DNA of 64,000 nt from contig WBMV01009281.1 in the NCBI GenBank assembly GCA_013396655.1, forward strand, positions 1 to 64,000. The letters are read 5' to 3'. This DNA comes from Campylorhamphus procurvoides (Eukaryota; Chordata; Aves; Passeriformes; Dendrocolaptidae). Of the stretch, positions 12,720 to 22,245 are shown piece after piece; position 1 is the first letter of the stretch; each line of letters starts with the position of its first letter. The notes under the pieces were generated by a model, which did not search any database, had not been told where the DNA came from, and worked only from the letters and a program-made list of their open reading frames with translations. Position numbers and translations under genes: made by a program.

Positions 12720-13300
12720 TTGAGTGACAGAGTATCTCACCAGACTGGGGACTGGTGCTTTGGTTACTGCAGGAAGTTACGGTGAAATTCCAGGGTGGAA
12801 CTGCCCAGACAGACAGGAGAGCACTGAGAGGTGGTGCTGAGCAGGGGTCTGTTACAGTGAAATTCCAGGGCAGAACTGCCCAGACAGACAGGAGAGCACT
12901 GAGAGGTGGTGCTGAGCACGGTGGGTCTGTGCCCGTGGACATGGTGAGTGACCCAGTCAAGGGCCTCACTCTGTGCCTGCCACAGGACATGCACCAGCTG
13001 TGCCCTCAGGACACCGGAGCACTGGCCATCATCAATGGGCACTGATGCAGAAGGAACCACAGGGAGGGCACACGGACAGGTGGAGAGCTGCTCGAGGGTG
13101 CTGTGCAGCCCCTGAGCTTTGCCAGGCTGTCCATGTGCCTGCAAAGCCAAGCGGAGGATGCACTGCCTGCTGCCCCTGTGTGCTGGCCCTGTGTTTAGTC
13201 AGATGGGATCCACCCACAGGTGGAAAGCAGGAGAAGCAGAAAGCCTTCAGAGGTGGGTCTGAGGGCCCTTTGCCAGGACTCACTCATACTGCCTTTAACA
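12720..13300. other. Richer-GC patch carrying a two-copy tandem repeat
   Basis: About 580 bp stand out from the AT-rich surroundings by higher GC, dominated by CAG, CTG, GGT and GGG words. CpG is sparse, so it is not a CpG island. Frames are open on both strands (96 and 157 codons plus, 128 and 101 minus) because stop codons are rare in such composition. None looks like a known protein. A decayed retroelement piece or a non-coding RNA exon are alternatives that cannot be tested here. Confidence 0.45.
12776..12922 (+). repeat. Two-copy tandem repeat, 75-bp unit
   Basis: Copy 1 runs 12,776-12,850. Copy 2 starts at 12,851 with the same GTTAC and TGAAATTCCAGGG words and runs to about 12,922. Between the start and GGTGCTGAGCA the copies differ at only a few positions: GGTG versus AGTG at the start, and GGGTGG versus GGGCAG. 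After that they differ by a small insertion. The unit is not a multiple of any short motif, so this looks like a local segmental tandem duplication. No further copies are seen. Confidence 0.9.
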
Positions 13301-15858
13301 GGGCAGAGTCATCAGATCCAACATTTACACAGACAAAGGCTGCAAACGCCAGAATAGTAGCACTGTTACATAAATTGGACAGTTTATCATGGGAAATTGA
13401 TCCAACAATCTTTAGCTTTTCAGCAGAAATTCGGACTGGAAGCTAAGTAAAATGCATCATATGTAGCCCAGGAGTATATTCAAATAAAAGGGACGTATTT
13501 ACATTCAGATGATTCAGTATTTACGAATATTTCTGAATTTTTTCAAAATTTCACAATTTGGGTGTGCCTACCATATCAGCTTCATTCAGTCTTACTCTTT
13601 GCTCCCAGACTCTGATTTTATTGTCCATGGTCCCTGGTGACAAAACTCACAAAGCAAATAGGTTATGCAGGGCTGGTAGGGATAAGCCTCTGTGCCTGCC
13701 ATGCTGAACAATCCTCCAACACCATCCAATAAAATCCTGCATTTCTGAATGTCCACACATATCTTCCTGCACCAGCAAGGGAAACAAATGTTAACAAAGC
13801 TATCAGACCACTTCTGGTGAGGCACAGGAGAACACTCATTATTGTACATGGTGCTGAATATCCTGGATAAGCTGAGAAAATTTACACAGTCCAGTTCTTG
13901 CCCCTAATAATGCCCGGTGAGAGCGATGCCTGTTTCTGCTTGCTCCTCATTTTAATACTCTGACGAGGTTCAGCGTAGCACTGACCCTACACACGTATTT
14001 TGGCATGTAATGTGGAGGACAACACAAATGTGTTAGGAAACTACCTGTTGAAATAGGCTGAGTCAAGCATGATTTCTAAGTCACCATCAACAATTGTCAA
14101 CTATGAGTTAACATTTTCCCATTGAGCATGAAGGAATTGCACAGTAAAGTTGGCAGCACAATCATTTCCTCTCCTAATGAGCCTCAAAAGCCTTTTTTCA
14201 TCACACAATCCCGTCCTCAAGTATTCCTCTCTCTCCAGAAAATTCAAATCCCATCACACCTGCCTCATTGGTTTCTGTCTGAAGGGTCAGACCAGTAAAG
14301 CTCGAGAGGAGCTGGACTTCAGTGTGGAATTTTGCTTTGGGTTCATCTCTCACACTGAGTATCTGAGGAATGAAGTCCATGCCTGACACTTTATGCTTTA
14401 ACAGACTCAGACTCAGTGCCTGCTTTCTTACAAATCTCAGAAAGGTTTTTTTACTCATATTTTTTTACTTTATGAACCACAAGTTGCTCTCATTCTACAT
14501 TTTCTTTGATAGCTACAGCCAGGGTACATTTTTAAAACAAGTTTTCCACCACAACAAATACCTGTGTCTCAATAAAAGACCTTTTCCTTTTCCTAATTGC
14601 TCTACTGCGACTCTCATTCTGCCATGGGGGATTCCCAACAGACTTTCAGAGGCACTTTTTGTGATCTGCTGGCAGTGCTCTAATGCTCTTTATCATAAAA
14701 TCACAGCAGTTTTTATCATCTTTTAGGCAATTTATAAAATCCTACAAGCCTACTGTGCGACAATTTAAAATACTGTTTTACAAGATTAATCTGCAGAAGT
14801 GTGAAGAGTACAGTATGTGCTTGGAAAAGGTCACAGAGAAGGTTTCCATTAGAGGAATCAATACGATCACAAACAGATTCTGAAGTCATATTACCATTTT
14901 AATTGGCTGGCACAGCCTTTTCACAATTCCACCTCAATGGCGACATTAATTATAACTGTGACAGTACAAGGCTATGCTAACACAAACAGGAAAATAATTA
15001 TGATTCACTGACTGCCTATCTTTTACTACTACCCAAACGAATCCAAGTTATTACATTAAATATCTACCATTGTCTTTTACTCAATAGATTCATTTCCTTC
15101 TTGGACTGGCTTTGATTTTCTCTTCTTCAGAATATGATATTACAAACATCAAACTCGAGCACTCCAAGCTCAAGTTTCAAACAAATAAAAAATATTGATG
15201 GAAAACCCAACCAGCCTTCAAGGGCAGAGGACTGAGCAGCATTACGAGTGGCTGGCTGAAGGGAGATGAAGCTCCTTGCCAGGGAAGGCAGAGCTGGCAG
15301 GGCAGCTGCCATACCGGGGGCTGCAGAGGGTGCTGAGAGAGGAGGGTGAGGAAGGCTGCCCGACCCCACTCTTCCTTCTTGTCTCCTGTAAAATGCCACC
15401 CTCAGTTCTTCTCACCACTGGGCTTTTTTAAATTCCTTACCCCAGGCTTTCTCCCAGGCTCATGTCTGTGATAATGTGTTGGCTTTCCCCTCTAGCCTTT
15501 ACCCATTGCTGACCGAGGTAAAGCTGCCTCTCACTGTCCTGTTCAATGTGTGTGTTCCCACTACAGGTCACCAGCTCCCAGTTTTGGCATTTCCCAGTGT
15601 CTGCCACATCCCAGGCTCCTCTCACACACAAAAGGCTCCACTTCCTTCCTTGCCACTCTATCCTCAGCTCAAAGGAGTCAGACTCATCAAACTAGTCACT
15701 GTTGCTTCTCCCTCCTGCCTGCTCCTCACTTTGAGTGTCCCAAGTGTTACTCCAAAATACTCCTTTCTTGCCCCTGGTCTGGCCCAAGGCTGTTCTACAT
15801 CCAAATTAAGTCTGCCACAGGCCCCAAAGGGATGGGGAGGGAAGGGATGGCAAGGCAT
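13301..15858. other. Unique sequence, no gene seen
   Basis: Open frames of up to 170 codons occur around 15,476-15,988, but they run through a microsatellite and mix frames without conserved motifs. A slightly richer-GC patch lies at about 15,200-15,460. No RNA gene or transposon is recognised. Confidence 0.5.
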
Positions 15859-15884
15859 AGCATGGCATGGCATGGCATGGCATG
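15859..15884 (+). repeat. CATGG pentanucleotide microsatellite
   Basis: About four to five tandem copies of CATGG (equivalently GGCAT) are present, preceded by degenerate copies (GGCAAGGCATAG), suggesting an expanding short array. The repeat lies inside unrelated unique sequence. Confidence 0.9.
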
Positions 15885-17255
15885 AGCATCCTCAGCAACG
15901 TCCTCAGAGCTTTCACGTGCCCTTACATGTCCACAAAGTTCTGCTTTTTAAACTTAATGCAGCCATATGGCGACAGGTATTTTCATGAATATGGCAGATG
16001 GCACCTTCTTAAATTTCCTAGGTCTTTTTGAAAACATGACATTGTATCTAATTGAACTATTTTTAGCTGTTTGTTTTTTTTTCTAGAGTTCTTTTTCCTT
16101 CATCTACTTTATGAAAACTATGTGAAACTGGCTGAATTCTTTTTTTTTTTAAAGAAGTATTTAGTAAACAATGAGGAAAACTTCAGTCTACTAAGTATAT
16201 TTGCACAAAGTTGGGAAAAACTGAAAAGGTTCTAAATACACTCCAACCAGAGGAGGTGTGTGTTCATATAAATGTATACACCTGTATACTGCCTTGTCTG
16301 TCTCTTAATTTGAAGTAATAATCTTTTGTATATTCTTGGGTATGGTATTTGCTTTTGAAAAGAAAAGGTTCAGCAATGTTCCAGAAACAATACATTTAGT
16401 GATTATGCAAAATGTATTTCTAAACACATGTACAGTTCCTTAATGTTAACAGACACCACAAACATAAACACAAACAGATTAAAAGCAGGATTTCTACAAA
16501 ATGTTCAGTCTGTAGGCTCTGTGCTGGGACAGAGTATAAATAGAAAGAAAAGGAACTGTTAGACATTAAAATTCATTTTAGAAAAGAACCTGATGATCTG
16601 TAACTGACATTTGAGATAGCAAATGTACCTCCTCTTCCCAAGATGCTGAAGTCTACACATCCAATCAGAAACCCAGGAGGACAGGAGTCAAATTAGCCCC
16701 AGTTACACAATTTTCAGAGTTAATCTATTTCAAATTTGGGCTGTTTCTGAGAATACTCTTACTAACGTGACTAGTGTTTCACCAATAGTCTGCAGTGGCA
16801 GAAGGGTTCTTTTCTTTAAATATTACTCTCTCATCTGAAGTAAAACCCAATCAAGCCGATGTGCTGATTCATGTAGTTGACATTTTTCACGTAGACTAGA
16901 TAAAATGAATTCAACTTCACCAACACCTATTTTTCCTTGAAGTGCCATTTTCTAATAACTGGATTTTAAAGCCTAAACCAAAATCTTCTTAGTGAATTAG
17001 TCACCAGAGATGGTTACCTAGCTCAGAGCATATAGAAAGATACTGACATTGGCAGAAAAGCTAACCAGTTAATTAAAATTTAAAGGATGTTCAGAAACCT
17101 CTCAAATGCTTTATGGATTGCTAAACATACAAGACACTGAAATAAAAGGGATATTCAAAAGAACAGGAAAAGTAATAACAACAGAAATACCCAGAATAGT
17201 AAAATAAAACTTTAATTGGCAATCTTAAATTCCACATGCAAATCATCCTTCCTTG
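15885..17255. other. Unique AT-rich sequence, no gene seen
   Basis: T-rich runs (for example about 16,073-16,082 and 16,140-16,150) and otherwise featureless AT-rich DNA. No long reading frame, RNA gene or repeat family is visible. Confidence 0.6.
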
Positions 17256-17334
17256 GTTAGTGTTTTTGTTTGCTTGTTTCTTTTGGGTTTGGTTTTATTT
17301 TTATTTAATTTTGGGTTTTCACTGCCTCTTTTTT
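17256..17334 (+). repeat. G/T-rich low-complexity tract
   Basis: The plus strand is made mostly of GTTT, GGGTTT and TTTTA words for about 80 bases. It is the complementary counterpart of the A/C-rich tracts at 3,966, 29,491 and 43,697. It is irregular, so not a simple microsatellite, and may be a decayed retroposon tail in the opposite orientation. Confidence 0.6.
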
Positions 17335-18681
17335 TAATCTTGCAATATTCTTAACCTATGAAAGAAGTTCTGAAAGTTTAAGGCTGAGAGAGATAAAAAT
17401 ATCATCACCAATATTCCATGGAGGAGAAAACATGCAAGGGAACCTTCTGAATAAAAATATCACAACTTTTGTAGAAGGGGAGCTTTTATCCACTGAGCTA
17501 CATTTATTTCATTGGTAGCTAAGTATTATGGAAGTCTTTAATTGACTATTGGAAGAGGAGAGCAGAACTGAAACCCCAGTGCATATTAAGTGAACCAAAC
17601 TGAAGTGCATCTTAGCACATATATGGGACTTGCAGAAGTCCTCGCCACCAGAATTCAAATAGAATTATATAATATACTATAAATAAATTATTGTATAACC
17701 ATTAACAACATTTCTTTTTATATAAAATCATGGAGACTAGTAGTTTGCCTTTATATAATGTGTGTATCATTTCAGGGTGCCCTTACCAATTTATAGACAT
17801 CCTCAGCAGCCCTCCAAAAGTGTCTTTTTCCCCTGTACTGTGTTTACCTATATATTTCAGCATAAATTGGTTGCATAAGCATAGTTAAATTCAGTTTCAT
17901 GTGGAAAAATTCAAGTTAATCTTAGAAGACTTCTATCTGGTACAGGAAGCAGTATCTGGGGCTGGGGTGAGACTTCACCTGCCTGAGTTTCCAGAGCTGC
18001 GTATGCAGAAACTCTGCAAAGGGTTTTTTGCTGAAATTCCGTTTGTAAAGATCAGGTCATGTCCATGACCTAGAGGAAAACTCACTTAAAAACAGAAGGT
18101 GCCATTCAGATCTCTCCTATTCGGCAGAGAGGGATTGAGGCCAGAAGAGATGAAGTGAATGATCACCAGGATGCTGTGGGAAGTGGGAGCCTGTCTTACG
18201 AGACAATCTAGTGTGCAGCAGAATAATAAATCAGGATACGAATAAGCAGCCTGGGGCTTTGCCCCAGGAAGAGAGAACAGCCATTCACCTTAAAGCACCA
18301 GCCGCTGCTTATTCCAGGGAACATTTTTTATTTCATTAATCCATCTCATGAGTACATGAAAGGCTGAATCAATCAATCAGACCTGTGCAGAGCTGTATTA
18401 TTGATTAAACCTTGCTTTTAGTATTGAACTTGGCCTGAAGAAACCCGACCTCTTAATAAAGTTTGGCCATCCCCCAAAACAAAACAACCTCCCCCTATTC
18501 TCTGGTTCTATTGTTTTAAACCAGTGTTGAACTGCACACATGAACCCCAGACACAGCTTGCTGCTTGGCTTGTTAAAAGGTTGTGTTATCCACCTGTGGA
18601 TATATTCCACTTGTGCCTGGAATGTGCTGCTTAAAGCCAGAGAGGGAAAGGCAGTGCAAGGCTCATGAATGCCTGTGCAAG
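17335..18681. other. Unique sequence with a perfect GC-rich hairpin
   Basis: No gene is recognised. A perfect 7-bp GC-rich hairpin lies at 18,250-18,268: CCTGGGG at 18,250-18,256 pairs with CCCCAGG at 18,262-18,268 around the loop CTTTG. Downstream, GAATCAATCAATCAG at about 18,366-18,380 is of the type bound by PBX/HOX proteins. The 18,100-18,420 stretch could be a regulatory element, but only motif content supports that. Confidence 0.45.
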
Positions 18682-19160
18682 TGTGGTGGGTTAGTTTTCC
18701 TGGTTTTGGGTTAAGCCTTCCTTGGTAGCAGGGTCATAATTAAGGAAGTATTCCACACCGTTCCTTCATGTAATCAGGTGTATATTAAGACAGGAGGAAG
18801 GTTTCCTCCCTCTCTTTTTGCTCTCTTCTATCTCCTGCTTGTGTGGTGGAGGACATCAGCTCTCTGTGCTGGCTCAGCCTCTCGGAGCAGCTGCTGTCCC
18901 AGCCAGACGGAGGGGAAGGACCTGCCTTCTCTTAAGGGGAGTGTTGGTGAGAATTGATTGTATTAGTTCTTATTGAGCTTTTCCCTGAGTTTGCAAGTGT
19001 GTGTATTTGTTTTGTTTGGTTTTACCCATTTTTGTCCCATTCCTCTTTCCCTTTTTCCTTTTTCCCTTTGGGGGTTGCTCTGGGATTTTGTTCTGTAGAT
19101 TCATAATGTTTGTATATAATTGTAATATATGTGAATATATATATATCTGTCTTCATCCAG
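18682..19160 (+). mobile_element. Solo LTR-like block (endogenous retrovirus type)
   Basis: The block begins TGTGGTGGGTTAG, with the TG start and G/T-rich opening typical of many avian retroviral LTRs. A TATA-like GTATATTAAG follows about 100 bases in, then a pyrimidine-rich segment, a GC-richer middle (about 18,850-18,945) and a T-rich 3' part with TTGTTTTGTTTGG and runs of TTTTTCC. A plausible end is the CA following CTTCATCCAG near 19,161. No internal gag, pol or env region and no second LTR are visible, so it would be a solitary LTR left by recombination. A flanking target-site duplication could not be found, so both ends are uncertain. The family is not identified. Confidence 0.5.
19135..19146. 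repeat. Short AT dinucleotide run
   Basis: Six AT units lie in the distal part of the LTR-like block. They are short and probably polymorphic. Confidence 0.85.
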
Positions 19161-21623
19161 CACACTAGAAGGACATAAGGATTTGGACTGCAATCACACA
19201 CACAGACAGTATTTGCTGTGAGCTGGGGAAGGCACTGCGGGATGCAGGCATGGATTCTGTGAAACTGGGAAAAACCCTCACTCATCACGGAGGCCTCACT
19301 GCTCCACACTGGAGATGGAAGAACCCGCCCAGAGGGCACTGAAGGGCAGGAAGAAAGAAGGAAATGTGACACATTGCTCTCCAGGAATTTTGATGACTTG
19401 CTCTTCCCCAAGCCACCTTGCTGTGAAATTATGCCAACAGTAGAGCAGTAACTTTTTACACTGAGAAAATAGAAAGAGTTGGCCGAAAAACACACTTTTT
19501 TTCCTGTGGCCAGCCTTGCCTCAAGCAAATCCCAACATGTTTGTAAAAGCTGTTCATTGCTATTCATGTGAAAGAAGAATGACCACCTTCATTATGACTT
19601 GCAAAATAGAAAGGAAGCTGCATAAGGAATATTTGAAAATATATTAAAAATGCAAATATTTTTAATTGTGCATTAAAGTAAAATCGTTTGAATTCCAATA
19701 TGTATTTTTGCATATTGCTAACACGAATACAGAAGATTCCTTCCTGCCAAGAATCAGGTGGAAAGTAAAATGAATACCTGCTTTCACCTAATTGTATAGT
19801 TAATATACTGCTAAAGAAACCTATAGATGAGTCTTCATTTGATCTTCTATAACAACTTCTAGATGAGCTTCCCTCTTCTCCCAACACTGGTTCAAAATTA
19901 TAGGAGCTATTTTAACTGTTCTTCAAACTCAGTTATATGGAAATGCAGAGCAATGGCTCTGAAAAATGGTTACCTCTATATTGTTCAGCTGTAAATAAAC
20001 AAGTATTTTCTGGCTATTAGAAATCAAAATGTCTCCCAGTTAAAGAGTGCCCAGTGTCTGTTTTTAAGTTCAGTGGGGGGTCAGAAGGAAGTAAGGATGA
20101 TCCAGAAACACTTTTAGTGGCTGAATACTGTATGTATTTTTACCAGAGATCAGAAGTTAGAAGAGATTAATCTAGTATATAATGAATTATAAAACATAAG
20201 AATTTCCTGTTGTGTCAGTTTGAGACAAAGAATTGATCTTTTAATTGTTTTATGATAAATGCAATTTGTATAAATACAGAACATGGCAAAGCAAAAAATG
20301 AAATCAGATTTAATTCAGTCATTACACTGGCTCTCAAATGCCTGACAAGTTTTTTTTTCTTTCAGGAAAAGTATTACTTTAATCTGAATTGATTACTTTT
20401 TCTTTGAAAAGAGGGGAAATTTTACCTAATAATACCTCAGCATTGGGTAATTTGACAGATGCTTAGATATGGGTTATTAATATGGGGTACCGTTTTCTCA
20501 GAGATTCAACAAAGTATATTTGCTCATGCAACTGGAAAAAATCTGATACTCTGTCATTAAGTTCTGTTTCTCATAATGCCATAAAGTTCCTGTAAATTAT
20601 GATGTGAATTCCTACCTCAAGTGCAGTACCAGACAAGTTTTCTGTGTGACAGCAGCTCTGCATAATCCAGAGAAATGTCCCCAGCCCTGAGTCAGTAAAG
20701 CTAAGCTCCAAATTCACATTGCTTTTATTAACGCTGCATGTCTGAAGCACTTCATGAATGTATTAAAAGAGCTGTGTTTCTTAATTAGCTCAGGGAAAGC
20801 ATTTGACTTGTCTGTCTCTCATGACAAGGAACTGGCCTTGGTATTTATTCCTTTTAGTCTGATATTTCTCTGAGTTATGCATTTCAGCAACAGTTCCTAC
20901 ACAGTGATTTCCTACAATTATTTCCTACGAAACTGATACTAATCCAATTGAAGTCAATGGAATTATTTCCTCAGACTCCCACTGACATTTCTCCATGCCC
21001 TAAATTCTTAATGACCAAAGGAGGAGTGTTTGTGCAGCACTGTAAGAATAGATTCAAGGAGTAAAATAAGCTGCTTTCAGTATTTATTATATTAACAATT
21101 TGGCTCTGGCTTTCCTCAGTGGATTAGTTTAAACACTAAAAGTACTGCCACCAAATTGCCTTGAAACATGTGGATACTGTGACACAAAGAACCTAAAAGG
21201 CACTAGAGTTTAGGAGACTTCCTTTCCTCAGACCATTCTCCTAAGTCTTGTTCAGAAATGCAGATTCCTTTCAATTAGATCTATATTGTAAGCACAGTCT
21301 AATTTAGAAAAGCAGACTGAAGCTGTGTTTTGCTCAGAAAGGGATCACTACAGCAGCTCAGCTGAGATTTTCTGACTGTGGGAACCACTGCCATGCTATG
21401 AACACTAATACACTGTGTCTGGGATGTGCAAGGAAAGCCTGAGTGATGATCACAGACAGCCTAACCCTAAAAATCACTCGGACAGAATAAAAAAACACAA
21501 GCCACACTCCAAGATTTGGTGATTGAGCAAGACAGGCAATGTTTTAATAATGCATCTTTATTTTTAGGATACTTGCCAACCTATTCGCAACACTTTTGTA
21601 TTAAGAATACCATTTTCTTGCAG
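19161..21623. other. Unique AT-rich sequence, no gene seen
   Basis: Minus-strand frames of up to 181 codons (19,022-19,567) run into the LTR-like block and show no known domain. The 20,640-20,930 part contains TTAATTAGCTC and other homeodomain-type cores but nothing specific. No RNA gene is recognised. Confidence 0.5.
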
Positions 21624-21838
21624 GTACCCTGACTAGACTAAGCAGCCTTTCAGATGGGATTGTATGTAAACCAGGTGAGAGGAATGCAAAGCCACAAGAA
21701 GCACCAGTCCAGAAAAAGCCCACTCCCTCTTCTGAGGTAGATGAAAAGCCTCAGCAGCCTCAGCAAAGGAGCAGGTGCAGCAGGAACTTAACTCTCAGGG
21801 CAGAACTGGACAGGCTCACACAAGGCAGTGACCCATGA
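21624..21838 (+). other. Weak terminal-exon candidate (plus strand)
   Basis: A good acceptor-like sequence (CATTTTCTTGCAG) ends at 21,623. After two leading bases, one frame stays open for 70 codons to TGA at 21,836-21,838. There is no internal ATG-based gene here, so it would only make sense as a last exon. The peptide is rich in Pro, Gln, Lys and Ser, looks unstructured and resembles no protein I know. An internal CCAG/GTGAGA at about 21,674 could instead end a 51-bp exon. The open frame may simply reflect the A/G/C-rich composition. Confidence 0.15.
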
Positions 21839-22079
21839 AGAATCAAACGCAGCAGAGGCAGGGGAAGAGGGTGTTCTGCTCTGAGCACAGGCAGGATGGG
21901 GAAAGGAAAGCTCATCCTGACAGGGTAAAAAGGGAAAGAAGTTTATCCCCTTTCTTAACTCTGGTTCAAAAGGAAAAGCTCTGAAATCTAGGCTTGTGCT
22001 ACCTCAGTGTGTGCTGCTTTTACCTGTAAGCAAAACCACAGGTTGATGAATAAAAACACCGTCATCATCAAATAAACAG

Positions 22080-22245
22080 AATCTCGAGCAGTCCTTCAGA
22101 GATCACTTAGTCCACCCCTGTGCAGAAAGGTGGCAACATCTGCTCCCAAGAGGGCTTTGTCGTGTCTGCTCTTCCAGGTTTCCAGGGAGCCAGCCAGCTC
22201 CAGCTAGATTACTTCAGTGCTCATTCATCCCTGCTGAAAAACCTA
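22080..22245 (-). mobile_element. Degenerate CR1-like LINE 3' fragment
   Basis: The plus strand carries GAGATCACTTAGTCCACCCC, then CTCTTCCAGGTTTCCAGGGAG, spacing, and GCTGAAAAACCTAATCTCA. In order and wording these resemble the reverse complement of the 3' part of CR1 retrotransposons (the 'gatcatctagtccaaccc ... ccagggatg ... gaagaaccttttcct' series). The element would therefore lie on the minus strand. It is 5'-truncated like most CR1 copies and highly diverged, implying an old insertion. The characteristic 8-bp terminal repeats are not recognisable. The match is from pattern memory, not alignment. Confidence 0.45.

Noticed and set aside
12720..13300. CpG island or promoter
   Set aside because: GC is raised but CpG dinucleotides are sparse, and no core promoter elements are evident.
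15476..15988. 170-codon plus-strand reading frame
   Set aside because: It runs through the CATGG microsatellite, overlaps other equally long frames and has no protein-like motif.
19022..19567. 181-codon minus-strand reading frame
   Set aside because: It overlaps the LTR-like block antisense and contains tracts from low-complexity DNA; no family recognised.
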